This document shows positions 1-8,958 of a stretch of DNA of 34,332 nt, piece by piece. Numbering within the stretch: the first letter of the stretch is position 1; each line of letters starts with the position of its first letter. Below the pieces are notes generated by a model that ran no database searches, was not told the DNA's origin, and saw only the letters and a list, made by a program, of their open reading frames with translations. The stretch comes from Parachlamydiales bacterium (GTDB lineage: Bacteria; Chlamydiota; Chlamydiia; Chlamydiales; SM23-39): assembly GCA_015661075.1 (NCBI GenBank), contig JACVQJ010000030.1, positions 1 through 34,332 on the forward strand, written 5' to 3'. The position numbers were made by a program, and so were the translations under genes.

Positions 1-1195
1 CCGGTGATGACTCCAAATGTCGTAAAGGTAAACAAATCATTACCAGCCCCTCCGACAAGCTTTTCCATCCCGCTAAAGTTGAATACTGCTAGATAGCCCC
101 CATTACTCGCATTGATTGTCCAATTATCACCGGCGGCCGGCCCAGTCAGAATATCGTTCGTGCTCATTCCGGTCAGTTGCTCAATCGATGTGAAAGTCGT
201 GGCGCCGGCTCCCGGATTAATCGCTCCGATAGAGGGTCCCGTCGCACTCCAGTCAACTAAACCTGCTCCGCCTGGCCCCGTGACTACATTACTACCGCCC
301 CCGCCATCAATGCCCATTCCGCCAATGCCGGTGATGACTCCAGCTATCGTAAAAGTATAGTTATCGTCGCCAGCTCCTCCGACAAACTTTTCCATGCCGG
401 TAAAGGAGATCCCCGATGCGAGAGAGCCTCCATTCGACGCATTAATCGTCCATGTATCACCGCTGTCTGGCCCAGTCAGGGTATCGTTCGTGCTGTTTCC
501 GGAAAGTTGCTGAATCGATGTGAAGGTCGTGATGCCGGCTCCCGCATTAATCAATCCGGTAGTAGCTCCTGTAACACTCCACGCCGCTGCGGCCGCTCCT
601 CCTGGCCCCGTGATTGTATTCGTACCGGCTCCCCCATCGATGCCGATTCCGCCATCGCCGGAAAGTTTTCCCGCCGTCGTAAAAGTAAAGTTATCGTTGC
701 CAGCTCCTCCGACGAGCGATTCAATGCCGGTAAAGGAGATTCCCGATGCTGTAAGAGAGCCGCCATCCGCCGCATTAATCGTCCAGGTATCACCACCCGC
801 AGGTCCAGTCAGCGTATCGTGCGTGCTATTTCCGGCGAGTAGCTGAATCGATATGAACGTCGTGGCTCCCGCCCCCGGATCAATCGATCCTGCGGCAGCT
901 CCCGTAACACTCCAGGCAATAACACCTGCTCCGCTTGGCCCGGCGACAGAATTGCTGCCACCACCCCCTTCGATGCCGATTCCCGCGATTCCGGTGATGA
1001 TTCCCGCTGCGGTAAAAGCAAAGTCGTCATTGCCTGCGCCCCCGACGATTTTTTCCATGCCGGTAAAGGAGATTCCCGAGGTAGTCAGGGAGCCTCCGTT
1101 CAACGCATTAATCGCCCACGTATTACCGCCCGCAGGTCCCGTTAATGTGTCATCGGTCGAGCCGCCGGCCAGATTGTCGATATTGGCAAAGGTCG
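1..1195 (-). repeat. Tandem coding repeats of about 110 residues with RTX-like GGAGND motifs
   Basis: The pattern ccggtgatgactcc occurs at 1 and 328 and a variant at 991 (663 bp further), giving a period of about 327-332 bp or 109-111 codons. Each unit encodes LTGPAGGDTWTINAxNGGSL, ISFTGMEK, GGAGNDxFTFT and INPGAGATTFTSI. The GGAGND(D)xF block fits the GGxGxDxux calcium-binding nonapeptide consensus of RTX proteins, but only about once per unit and not in tandem. Calcium binding is therefore only a possibility. The array continues beyond the left edge. Confidence 0.8.
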
Positions 1196-4100
1196 TCGCC
1201 CCTGAAGCGCCGGCCGGATTGAGGCTTCCTGCATTCGCGCCGCTGATCGACCATGCGTTAACAAGGTTGGGGCCCGTAACCGTATCGGTTCCTGTGCCCC
1301 CAGTGATTCCCGTCGCTCCATTCAACTGAAACGCTCCCGTAAACGTAAAGCTGTCCGCTGCCGACCCGCCAGTGAGAGCGGCGATATTGGCAAATGTGGT
1401 GGCTCCGCTCGCCCCCGTCGGGGTCAGAGTTCCGGTATTATCGGCGGTGATCGACCAGGTATTGACGACATTGGGGCCGGTGAGAGAATTGGACCCTGCG
1501 CCGCCATCAATACCCGTCGCGCCATTTAACCGATATGCGCCGGTAAAGGTAAAGCTATCAGCCGCATTACCGCCAATGAGAGAGCCGACATTGGCAAATG
1601 TGGTGGCGCCGCTCGACCCGGTCGGGGTCAGACTTCCCGCATTATCGCCGGTAATCGACCAGGCATTAACGACGTTAGGGGCGGTAAGGGAATTGGCCCC
1701 TGCCCCGCCATCAATACCCGTCGCGCCGTCTAATCGGAACGCCCCGGTAAAGGTAAAGGTATCCGCCACCGATCCGCCGACGAGAGCGCCGATATTAGTA
1801 AACGTGGTAGCGCCGCTTGCCCCCGTCGGGGTCAGAGTCCCTGCATTGTCGGCGGTGATCGACCAGGCGTTGACGACATTGGGGCCGGTGAGAGAATTGC
1901 TCCCTGTGCCGCCGTTAATGGAACCGCTGATTTGAAAGGCTCCGGCAAAGGTAAAGCTATCCGCTGCCGTTCCACCGGTCAGAGTGCTGAAACTGGAAAA
2001 CGTGGTGGCGCCGCTCGACCCGGTCGGGTTGAGCGATCCGCCATTATCCGCGGTGATCGACCAGGCAGTAGCGATGTCGGGGCCGGTGATGGTATTGGTT
2101 CCTGCGTTCCCGGAAACGCCCGTCGCGCCATTTAACCGATACGCGCCGGTGAAGGTCACCGCATCGTTCGCCGTGCCGCAAACCAGAGCGCCGACATTGG
2201 AAAATGTGGTGGCGCCGCTCGCCCCGGTCGGCGTCATCGTTCCCGCGTTATCGCCGGTAATCGACCAGGCCGTATTGACATCCGTGCCGGTGAGGGAATT
2301 GGTTCCGGTGCCTCCGTTAATACCCGTTGCGCCGTTTAACCGGAAGGCGCCGGTGAACGTAAACGTATCAGCCACCGACCCACCGATGAGAGCGCCGATA
2401 TTGGAAAATGTCGTGGGGCCGCTTGCCCCCGTCGGGGTGAGCGCTCCGGCATTATCGGCGGTGATTGTCCAGGCGTTGACGACATTGGGGCCGGTGATGG
2501 AATCGGTTCCTGCGCCGCCATTAATGGCGCTGACGGCAAAGGCGCCGTTGAACGTGAAATTGTCTCCTGCATCGTTTCCCGTGAGGATCTGAACGTTGGA
2601 GAATGCAATATTCGTATTGAGCGTGCCGGCGTTATCTGCGGTAATCGTCCACGTATTGGTCGTGCTGGGGCCGGCGATCGTATTCGTTCCGCCATTGCCG
2701 CTCAAAGTGGCTGTTTGGGCCGAGGTAGTGATAATATTGTAATTATCATTGAAGCCGCCTCCATTGATCTGAAAGGAACCGGACGTCGTTACTGTCGCGC
2801 TCAGATTCAGCACCCCCGCCGCTGCCGGGCCGATATAAAATGTCACACTCTGATTGCCCGAATTGACAAGGGCGCCATTGACGCTGATCGTTCCGCCGTA
2901 GACGATTAGGGGCGTTGCATAAGTACTATAGGCGCGCATGTCGACGGTCCCCGTCCCCAGCGCCGCCCCGAAAGTAATGGAAGTGAAGCTGGCTCCCAGA
3001 AAATTGAGTTCGGCTGTCGTTAAATTCAGCGTCCCGACAGCTCCATCGGCCAGGCCGATCGAGGTGCTGGCCGTCAGAGGCTGGATCTTCAAGGTGCCCG
3101 TCCCGCTCAAGGCGGCGCCAATGGCCATCGTATCCGCCGTGAGAGTGATGCTCATACCGGCCCCTGTCGATACGGCGCCGCCCGTGTTGATGACGCTGTC
3201 TACGAGAGTCACCGGATTATTGAACGTATAGGCGTTGACCGTCATGGTGCTCGCGCCATCGCTTCGCCCGATGGTCAGACTCGATGCCCCGGCTTGAATA
3301 GTGTCGAGTTCCGCTGCGATGATGTTTAGTGTCCCCGCGCCGCCCGCCAAACCGATACTGGTCGCTACCGTTTTCTGTTCAATCAGGATCGCCCCGGTCG
3401 TTTGAATGGTACCAGACGCCAGATTCATTGTATCGGCTTCGAGAGTCAGATTCCCTGTAGTGTTGGCGTTTCCCAGTGGATCGGATAAGCGTATGCCATC
3501 TTCGGCCAGATCAGATGGTGTTCCAGTGAGAACAATATTTTTGGGAGAAACCGTGTCCGCTGTAATGCCTGCGGATGTGTTAATATTCACCCCGTTTCCC
3601 GTTGATCCGGATCCCGTTCCAGTGAGGGTAATCGTTCCCGCGGTAACGCCACCATAAGTCACTCCTCCATTCGCATTCATCGAAATACCGTGGCATGCGG
3701 TCGTCGTTCCATTCGAGCTTCCCGTCAAAGTGATTGAACCATCCGCCGTCGTGACACGAGAGCCGGTCTCATCGATTAAAATACCATTATTGCTACCAGT
3801 ACCCCCTCCCCCTGTTCCATTGATCGTAATCGGCGCGGCTAATGCAGCCGCTCCGGTCGAAGTGACTTTTGCCGATCCAGAAATCACCACGCCGCTATTG
3901 TTTGATGTGCCGGCACCTCCTACGCCCGTAATGTTAATCGCTCCGGTGACAGACGTGATGAGAGAATTGGCGCCATCAATCGTCACCCCTGTATTGGTCG
4001 TTTGCGCCGCGGCGCCGGTTCCATTCAACGCAATGGTGGCGATGCCCGTCGATGTAATTGAGCCACCCACGTGAATATAAATCCCGTGATTAAAGCTGTT

Positions 4101-5945
4101 TCCTGTCCCACTAGTGGCATGGCCTATACCGGTCACGCTGATCGCGCCGTCCACCGAGGTGATTTTGGCGAGCGCTCCAGTAATCTCTACACCATAATTA
4201 TTGGCGCTGTTGATTGTTCCTCCATGTCCGGTAATACTGATCGTTGCAGCACTGGCTCCCGCGCCAGTCGATTGAATGATTGCACCAGCGTTGATCTGAA
4301 CGCCGATATTAGACGTGGAAGTATTTCCCCCTCTCCCATTGAAAATAATGGCGCCTTGCGTGGAAGCGATCGTCACTCCCCCGGCCACTGTGATGCCATT
4401 AAAGGTTCCCGCGCTTGCACCTCCGCTATTAGCGGTAAAATCCATCGCTGTAAAAGAGCCTATTCCCGTGTTGGTAATGTTAGAGCCTAAAGACATGGCC
4501 CTGTTCGCTGTCAGAGTTAAAGTCGTGGCCGCTGCCCAGGCAATCGAAGCACCGGCTGACCAGGTTATGTTACCTGTTCCCCCCGCTCCACCCGCTGTGG
4601 TGACAAGGATATTGGTCGTACCCAATCCAGTCTGTAAGTCGCCGTTATTTAATGTTCCGCTAGCTCCAGGAGGGTCATACACTCCGGGAGCCGTGGGAAA
4701 TGCCGGACTGCTCGCAGCCGCGCTGATCGTGATATCAGAAGGGTCGAGAAGAAGGATTCCTATTTTGCCATGTGGAGCGAGTGTATTGACCAGTCCATGG
4801 TAATCGAATGTTTTTAAACACGAAACTTCGACAAAACCGCCATTGCCTCCTATTTTCCCTCCCTGTGCTTCTACTGTTCCATAGAAATATTGAGCTTCTT
4901 TTCCCCAAGCGACGACCTTTCCTCCATCGCCGATATCATCCACACTTGCCTTGAGCAGGACATCGGGGCCAACATAGGTTGTCGTTGCGAGGGGAATAGG
5001 CGGGAAGTGATTCGGATCTCCCCCGATGCAAATCGTTCCACCGCCTGATTTTCCCGAGACGTCAATGGTGCAATGATCGATGAGATCGACCGATTCACCC
5101 AGAACGTGGACCGTTCCCCCGGTTTGATCGCCCCTCTGTGCCACGAGCGTGCCCGATACGGTCGTATTATTTTTTTCCGCCTGGATGACGATGCGCCCTT
5201 CCTGCTCGCCGGTTCCAGCCGCTTCGATGATCCCCGTTTGATTGATAGCCAGAGAATAGGCGCTGCCGCCGGCGGCGCGGATCTCGGCCTGGACGGCTTC
5301 GATCGAACCGCCATTGTCGATTCGGCCGACTGCCTGGGGTTTAATGAATATTTTTTGGCCGCCTTGAGGAGATAGCAGCACTTCGGACGCCCCCGCCAGT
5401 GCAGCGGTTCCGTTTTTGGCCTGGATGATTCCTGTGTTTTCCACTTCGCGCGCGATCAGGACGACGTCACCCTCCAGGGCCTCGATCAGCCCCAGATTGA
5501 TGATGCGCGCCTCGGAAGCTCCTCCGATGCCCATGGCCTGATTAGCGAGGAATGCTTCGTCGGCGATCTCTAAAGTGGTGGCGACAAATCCATTCGTCTG
5601 GATTTTCCCGTGAGGGCCGATCAGAACGCCCTGCGGATTGATCAAATAGACCTTGCCGCTTGCCAATAGCGATCCGTCAATGGTAGACGGAAGAGCGCCG
5701 ATGACGCGGTTTAAAATCGCAGCGTCTTTCGACGGCTGCATGAAATGGGCGATTTCTCCTGCCCGGATCGAAAAATCCTGCCAATGGATGACCGCCCGGT
5801 CGGACGATTGGACGATCCACGTTTCATTTCCCTGAGAACAAACGGTCACCTCGCCCTGTTTGACGACATGGACACTGGGATTGGCGGCAAGTTGACAACC
5901 TAAACAAAGAAATAGAGAGCGAATCCAGCCGTTCAATTTCATCAT
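1..5945 (-). CDS. Two-partner secretion exoprotein (filamentous haemagglutinin-like adhesin), 3' end outside window
   Basis: This open frame starts at an ATG at 5945 (a second ATG follows at 5942) and stays open for about 1980 codons to the left edge, so the C-terminus is missing. Residues 1-21 look like a signal peptide ending near LAANPS. Residues about 22-300 match the N-terminal secretion domain of the FHA/HMW1 (TpsA) family: IHWQDFSI near residue 54, NRVIG near 79 and LINPQGVLIG near 101, the last being the family NPNGI-type motif. The middle is Gly/Thr/Ser/Asn-rich, as expected for a beta-helix. After it come about seven repeats of about 68 residues and then at least four repeats of about 110 residues. 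The probable transporter gene lies directly upstream on the same strand, so the protein is most likely exported to the surface and may act in adhesion. The specific ligand is unknown. Domain assignment is by motif recognition. Confidence 0.88.
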   Translation of the reverse strand, partial: MMKLNGWIRSLFLCLGCQLAANPSVHVVKQGEVTVCSQGNETWIVQSSDRAVIHWQDFSIRAGEIAHFMQPSKDAAILNRVIGALPSTIDGSLLASGKVYLINPQGVLIGPHGKIQTNGFVATTLEIADEAFLANQAMGIGGASEARIINLGLIEALEGDVVLIAREVENTGIIQAKNGTAALAGASEVLLSPQGGQKIFIKPQAVGRIDNGGSIEAVQAEIRAAGGSAYSLAINQTGIIEAAGTGEQEGRIVIQAEKNNTTVSGTLVAQRGDQTGGTVHVLGESVDLIDHCTIDVSGKSGGGTICIGGDPNHFPPIPLATTTYVGPDVLLKASVDDIGDGGKVVAWGKEAQYFYGTVEAQGGKIGGNGGFVEVSCLKTFDYHGLVNTLAPHGKIGILLLDPSDITISAAASSPAFPTAPGVYDPPGASGTLNNGDLQTGLGTTNILVTTAGGAGGTGNITWSAGASIAWAAATTLTLTANRAMSLGSNITNTGIGSFTAMDFTANSGGASAGTFNGITVAGGVTIASTQGAIIFNGRGGNTSTSNIGVQINAGAIIQSTGAGASAATISITGHGGTINSANNYGVEITGALAKITSVDGAISVTGIGHATSGTGNSFNHGIYIHVGGSITSTGIATIALNGTGAAAQTTNTGVTIDGANSLITSVTGAINITGVGGAGTSNNSGVVISGSAKVTSTGAAALAAPITINGTGGGGTGSNNGILIDETGSRVTTADGSITLTGSSNGTTTACHGISMNANGGVTYGGVTAGTITLTGTGSGSTGNGVNINTSAGITADTVSPKNIVLTGTPSDLAEDGIRLSDPLGNANTTGNLTLEADTMNLASGTIQTTGAILIEQKTVATSIGLAGGAGTLNIIAAELDTIQAGASSLTIGRSDGASTMTVNAYTFNNPVTLVDSVINTGGAVSTGAGMSITLTADTMAIGAALSGTGTLKIQPLTASTSIGLADGAVGTLNLTTAELNFLGASFTSITFGAALGTGTVDMRAYSTYATPLIVYGGTISVNGALVNSGNQSVTFYIGPAAAGVLNLSATVTTSGSFQINGGGFNDNYNIITTSAQTATLSGNGGTNTIAGPSTTNTWTITADNAGTLNTNIAFSNVQILTGNDAGDNFTFNGAFAVSAINGGAGTDSITGPNVVNAWTITADNAGALTPTGASGPTTFSNIGALIGGSVADTFTFTGAFRLNGATGINGGTGTNSLTGTDVNTAWSITGDNAGTMTPTGASGATTFSNVGALVCGTANDAVTFTGAYRLNGATGVSGNAGTNTITGPDIATAWSITADNGGSLNPTGSSGATTFSSFSTLTGGTAADSFTFAGAFQISGSINGGTGSNSLTGPNVVNAWSITADNAGTLTPTGASGATTFTNIGALVGGSVADTFTFTGAFRLDGATGIDGGAGANSLTAPNVVNAWSITGDNAGSLTPTGSSGATTFANVGSLIGGNAADSFTFTGAYRLNGATGIDGGAGSNSLTGPNVVNTWSITADNTGTLTPTGASGATTFANIAALTGGSAADSFTFTGAFQLNGATGITGGTGTDTVTGPNLVNAWSISGANAGSLNPAGASGATTFANIDNLAGGSTDDTLTGPAGGNTWAINALNGGSLTTSGISFTGMEKIVGGAGNDDFAFTAAGIITGIAGIGIEGGGGSNSVAGPSGAGVIAWSVTGAAAGSIDPGAGATTFISIQLLAGNSTHDTLTGPAGGDTWTINAADGGSLTASGISFTGIESLVGGAGNDNFTFTTAGKLSGDGGIGIDGGAGTNTITGPGGAAAAAWSVTGATTGLINAGAGITTFTSIQQLSGNSTNDTLTGPDSGDTWTINASNGGSLASGISFTGMEKFVGGAGDDNYTFTIAGVITGIGGMGIDGGGGSNVVTGPGGAGLVDWSATGPSIGAINPGAGATTFTSIEQLTGMSTNDILTGPAAGDNWTINASNGGYLAVFNFSGMEKLVGGAGNDLFTFTTFGVIT
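1200..2620 (-). repeat. Tandem coding repeats of about 68 residues in the exoprotein
   Basis: About seven consecutive units of roughly 204 bp occur here. For example, the block reading tcaatacccg starts at 1507 and again at 1711. On the minus strand each unit encodes the pattern TPTGASGATTFxNIGAL, then GGxxADSFTFTGAF, then NGATGIxGGxGxNSLTGP and WSITADNAG. Units differ at scattered positions, one carries a lone Cys (about 2185), and unit 4 has a shortened middle. The repeats are diverged enough to be old expansions, not assembly artefacts. Confidence 0.85.
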
Positions 5946-6152
5946 GAGGAATCTCTTCGAATCATTGTTGGGGCGGATACGGAATCGATTTTTAATGTCT
6001 TATGAGTCAGCGCGATCTGCACAGAGTGCGAATTAATATCATCTCCGTTATAGATTGCAAATAAATGAAAATAAAAAGCAAAAATATCTGACCGAATAAT
6101 CATCACGAGCAACGCCCATCAACCATTAATTCGGTATATAACTAATACTTAT

Positions 6153-7868
6153 TTAAAAAGCAATCTGTGCGCCTACATGAAGCCTTGAATGTCTGTGAGA
6201 ATGGGTAGCAATGTTATTGACACTACTTAATTGTCCTCCGTAATCGATGCGGATCAATACGTGATCATTAAAATTATACCGCAGGGCAGGCCCTGCCGAT
6301 GCCAGGATCGTCGCATGATTTTCCACTACATGGGGATCGTCGATCAAAGAAAGGCCAAAGTCCACAAATCCAAGGAACTGCAATTCATGTTTTTTGTCCT
6401 TTCCTGAGATATGAATGGAAGGAAAGCGAAGTTCGTTTTTCAACAAAAGGCCGCTTTCCGAGATCACTTCATATTCTTCATAACCTCGGACCGTATAGTA
6501 ACCGCCCAAAGGAAACTCCTCGCTGGGGAGCAGTTTTCCATTCGCGAGCTGAAAAACTCCATTCATGACCCACGAAAAGCGATGAGGAAGCTCGAGGATT
6601 TCGTCTACGTGGATTTTTCCATAATAATACGAGCTCTTGGCTCCCGCCCGTTCTGTTTGAAAGCAGCTGGTTTTGTTAAAGGCGGTCATATTGCCCGGGC
6701 TGAGATAAACGATGATTCCAAAAGAGGTCGTGCTGCGCTGATCATTGAGTTTTCCTTCATACCCCAATGCAAATTGGGATATGTCGATAAAGTTGTTAAA
6801 TACCGATTGAACGCCGAACGAGAGAAAGTTATTCGTTCTTTTAAATTCGTATCCCACAAAAAATTCACTATCCCAGGAAGAGATCGTCAAGGGGATGGAG
6901 TAGCGTCCACATATTTGCCATCCTTTCCCAGACATATTGACCCCAGCATCTGAGGAAGGTCTGGTATGGGTGTAAGAGCCGTATACCTTAAAAATATCGC
7001 GCCAGGGTAAAGGAATTGCATAACTGCCGACATGGGCGTACCAGATTTTAGGCTGCGTTTCGCTAATGAATAGATAATTCAGCTGATGTTCCTGACCAAA
7101 AACATTCCCGAGATTAATTCCTCCCAAAAAGCGAGGGGTTTTTGTCAACGGGTTGCCGGTATTTTCAAATCCGCCATAAACCCTGATTGGGACACGGTCT
7201 TTAGTAACAAGAGTGATATTCGTCTCTCCTAACGCATTTCCAGGCTCATAGATCAACGAAGTCGAGCGAAAAAGATTTTGATTGATCCAGACTAAATCCT
7301 GATTAATTGGGGCTGATTGAATGATTTCACCCGGCTTGATACGGAGCTTCGACGCAATCTTCTCATTAGAAAAATAACGAGCGCCTTCCGCGTGAACTGA
7401 TCCAAGTTTTCCGACTAGGATCAAAACAGAAACGGTGCCGCATGCGATATCTTGACCGGCTGGAACAAAGACTCCAATGATCGGAAAGCCGCGCTTCTGA
7501 TAAAAATGAATGACCTCTCTTTTTAAATCCTGAATCGTTTCTGCGGAAAAAGGTTGCTGGAGAAACCGCGACATCGCATCGATAAATTTTTGTTCATCGA
7601 TCACATTCATTTTTAGTTGAACACCCTCGAGCATACAGAAATCTTCGAGTTTTGTATCTGGCGTATCGTAAAAAACAATTCCTTTTAAATGGTCTGTCCA
7701 AACTTTTTCATTCGGGGAATTTTGCTTTTCTTGATTAGAGATATCCTGATGAATAATGCCTATCGATTCATTCTGCAAGTCCAATTGAGGTTCTTGTTTC
7801 TCAGCAAACAAACAGAAAGCCTGATTAAAAATGAGCGATAAGAAAAAATTTTTCACTTTCCATTCCAC
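6153..7868 (-). CDS. Two-partner secretion outer-membrane transporter (FhaC/ShlB, TpsB family)
   Basis: This gene encodes the probable outer-membrane pore that exports the neighbouring haemagglutinin-like protein. The roughly 571-residue length fits TpsB proteins. A hydrophobic N-terminus looks like a signal peptide. It is followed by a POTRA-like region (about 58-150, with YQKRGFPI near 124), a second POTRA-like region (about 150-218), and a beta-barrel ending in Phe. VRGYEE at 460-465 is the conserved loop-6 motif of the Omp85/TpsB superfamily, and DRVPIRVYGGFENTG marks the usual barrel entry. The start at 7868 is GTG. A second in-frame GTG at 7856 gives a cleaner signal peptide (MKNFFLSLIF) and is equally plausible. 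The gene ends 207 bp upstream of the exoprotein start on the same strand, the usual TpsB-TpsA order, so the two are probably co-transcribed. Base composition is more AT-rich than the backbone genes. Confidence 0.9.
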   Translation of the reverse strand: MEWKVKNFFLSLIFNQAFCLFAEKQEPQLDLQNESIGIIHQDISNQEKQNSPNEKVWTDHLKGIVFYDTPDTKLEDFCMLEGVQLKMNVIDEQKFIDAMSRFLQQPFSAETIQDLKREVIHFYQKRGFPIIGVFVPAGQDIACGTVSVLILVGKLGSVHAEGARYFSNEKIASKLRIKPGEIIQSAPINQDLVWINQNLFRSTSLIYEPGNALGETNITLVTKDRVPIRVYGGFENTGNPLTKTPRFLGGINLGNVFGQEHQLNYLFISETQPKIWYAHVGSYAIPLPWRDIFKVYGSYTHTRPSSDAGVNMSGKGWQICGRYSIPLTISSWDSEFFVGYEFKRTNNFLSFGVQSVFNNFIDISQFALGYEGKLNDQRSTTSFGIIVYLSPGNMTAFNKTSCFQTERAGAKSSYYYGKIHVDEILELPHRFSWVMNGVFQLANGKLLPSEEFPLGGYYTVRGYEEYEVISESGLLLKNELRFPSIHISGKDKKHELQFLGFVDFGLSLIDDPHVVENHATILASAGPALRYNFNDHVLIRIDYGGQLSSVNNIATHSHRHSRLHVGAQIAF

Positions 7869-7917
7869 TAATCTTTTTTCAATTTTATATATCTGGTCAT
7901 TACCCGCAAGTAGAGAT

Positions 7918-8330
7918 CAGGGAAATTGCAAGAAGATTTTTGTGATAAAGAAGCTCTCGGATCATGTCGGCGAGATTCCGGCACGCGAATCGTTAACCCG
8001 ACTGCTCGGTTGACGTGTCCGGTTTGTCTATGCGTTTGCCTAGATTTTTTGAGCGGTGCCTAACAAAAGAAAGCTTGCCGGCTGGAGCCCCGAGTACCTC
8101 TTGAAGATCTTAGCTCGACTTTGTACATTTTTAGGACCGAAGGCCTCGATGGATTTGCCCTCTGAGGCGTTAATTTAATAAGGAAGGGGTTAACTATCCC
8201 CTTCCTTATTAAATTAACACCTCGTTGGACCAGAGGTCGAACGTCAGAGGGCAAATAGGCGAGGCAGGCGGCCCTAAAAATGTACAAAGTCGAGCTTAGG
8301 AGTCAAGTGATTTTTCTTGCAATTTCCCTG
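7918..8330. repeat. Possible MITE-like element bounded by 17-bp inverted repeats
   Basis: Positions 7918-7934 (cagggaaattgcaagaa) are the perfect reverse complement of 8314-8330. The 413-bp span contains no gene and has the strong central palindrome. No target-site duplication is visible in the flanks, so a non-autonomous mobile element is only one interpretation. A folded regulatory or structural repeat is another. Confidence 0.45.
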
Positions 8331-8384
8331 CTCAGAGGGCAAATCCCTCGAGGCCTTCGGCCCTAAAAACGTACAAAGTCGAGA
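8112..8384. repeat. Three copies of a repeat of about 51 bp, one inverted
   Basis: Copy A (8112-8163) is inverted relative to copies B (8246-8296) and C (8334-8384). All share agagggcaaat at one end and gtacaaagtcgag at the other. A and C are nearly identical along their length, including cgaggccttcgg. B is diverged in its middle. A and B together with the central palindrome could fold into one long hairpin of about 185 nt. Confidence 0.8.
8164..8223. repeat. Long perfect hairpin (21-bp stem, extended with one mismatch)
   Basis: Positions 8169-8189 pair perfectly with 8198-8218, leaving an 8-nt loop (ttaactat). After one mismatch the stem continues for four more pairs (8164-8167 with 8220-8223). 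The stem has a GC-rich tip (aaggggt side) and an AT-rich base. It could stop transcription in either direction, but its length and nesting exceed a normal terminator. Confidence 0.85.
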
Positions 8385-8439
8385 TCCTACTTGATTAATG
8401 TCGTTTGTTTAGTATGATGATTGTGAACTTAAATTATGG

Positions 8440-8958
8440 GTGATTATGCCTTGGTGGGTCAATAATGGGGTTCGCTTTTCAAACGCATCTCCGAGAAGTG
8501 ATGAGTGCAGCATTTGTAAAAATACATTGGAAAAAGACGTTGTTGGTCATTTAACCCATTTATTTCATGCGACTTGTATTGGTAAATGGTTTGCGGCGCA
8601 AAGAAAGCATGAAGGATCCCAACCGTCATCGATTTGGGGTAGAGTGTTTAGTGCGAAGAAGGAGTCCTCTTCTTGTCCATTATGTTTTGCGCGGGTTGTC
8701 AATGCTGTAGATTTTATTCCGCCTTCTGAAACTCGAGGTGAAAGTTATATAATATCTGAGGATACTTTCATTGCGGCGCTTGAGGGCGCAGCCCAAAATG
8801 GGCATTTAGCAGTAATTGAAGGGTTATTTAAAAATTGTTCTTATCGTATACCCTCTCACGCAATAATCGGAGCAGTACAGATTGCAAATGATCATCCTGA
8901 TGTAGTTTTATTGTTACAACAAGAATTAGTTAATCGTGGAATTTCTGGTGTTCAATGA
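8440..8958 (+). CDS. RING-finger protein with ankyrin-like C-terminus, candidate ubiquitin-ligase effector
   Basis: This is a 172-residue protein with a RING-like zinc-binding array. The putative ligands are C23, C26, H37, H40, H43, C46, C79 and C82, with spacing C-x2-C-x10-H-x2-H-x2-H-x2-C-x32-C-x2-C. This is the RING-H2 layout with His in place of the usual third Cys. Residues about 107-170 (TFIAALEGAAQNGHLAVIEG) look like one or two ankyrin units. RING domains recruit E2 ubiquitin-conjugating enzymes. Bacteria lack this pathway, so a role inside a eukaryotic host cell is inferred. I see no signal peptide, so export would probably be by type III secretion, which is not shown here. The GTG start at 8440 and an ATG at 8446 are both possible. 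The gene overlaps the convergent ankyrin gene by 33 bp and is AT-rich relative to the backbone. Confidence 0.8.
   Translation: MIMPWWVNNGVRFSNASPRSDECSICKNTLEKDVVGHLTHLFHATCIGKWFAAQRKHEGSQPSSIWGRVFSAKKESSSCPLCFARVVNAVDFIPPSETRGESYIISEDTFIAALEGAAQNGHLAVIEGLFKNCSYRIPSHAIIGAVQIANDHPDVVLLLQQELVNRGISGVQ

Larger units (their letters stand above)
7869..8439. other. Non-coding 571-bp region with nested inverted repeats
   Basis: I see no credible gene here. A possible 75-codon frame on the minus strand lies wholly within the inverted repeats and resembles nothing I know. The region holds a 17-bp inverted repeat pair, three copies of a repeat of about 51 bp and a long perfect hairpin, each listed separately. 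It separates the divergent transporter gene and the RING-finger gene, so it must also contain their promoters, which I could not place with confidence. Confidence 0.8.

Noticed and set aside
853..2592. Several long plus-strand frames (for example 1372-1935 and 1984-2592) rich in Val, Ala and Pro
   Set aside because: They are antisense shadows of the repetitive Gly/Thr-rich exoprotein: their own repeats follow the period of the minus-strand gene, and they lack start signals and family resemblance.
1..2620. Regularly spaced repeats suggesting a CRISPR array
   Set aside because: The repeat units are 204 and about 330 bp, diverged, and in frame within one coding sequence; there are no short identical repeats with unique spacers.
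8036..8043. Short match ttgcctag to the core of the palindromic repeat family
   Set aside because: Only about nine bases match and no arms follow, so chance is the simpler explanation.
8060..8287. A 75-codon minus-strand frame in the inverted-repeat region
   Set aside because: It is made almost wholly of inverted repeats, with no recognisable family and no ribosome-binding site.
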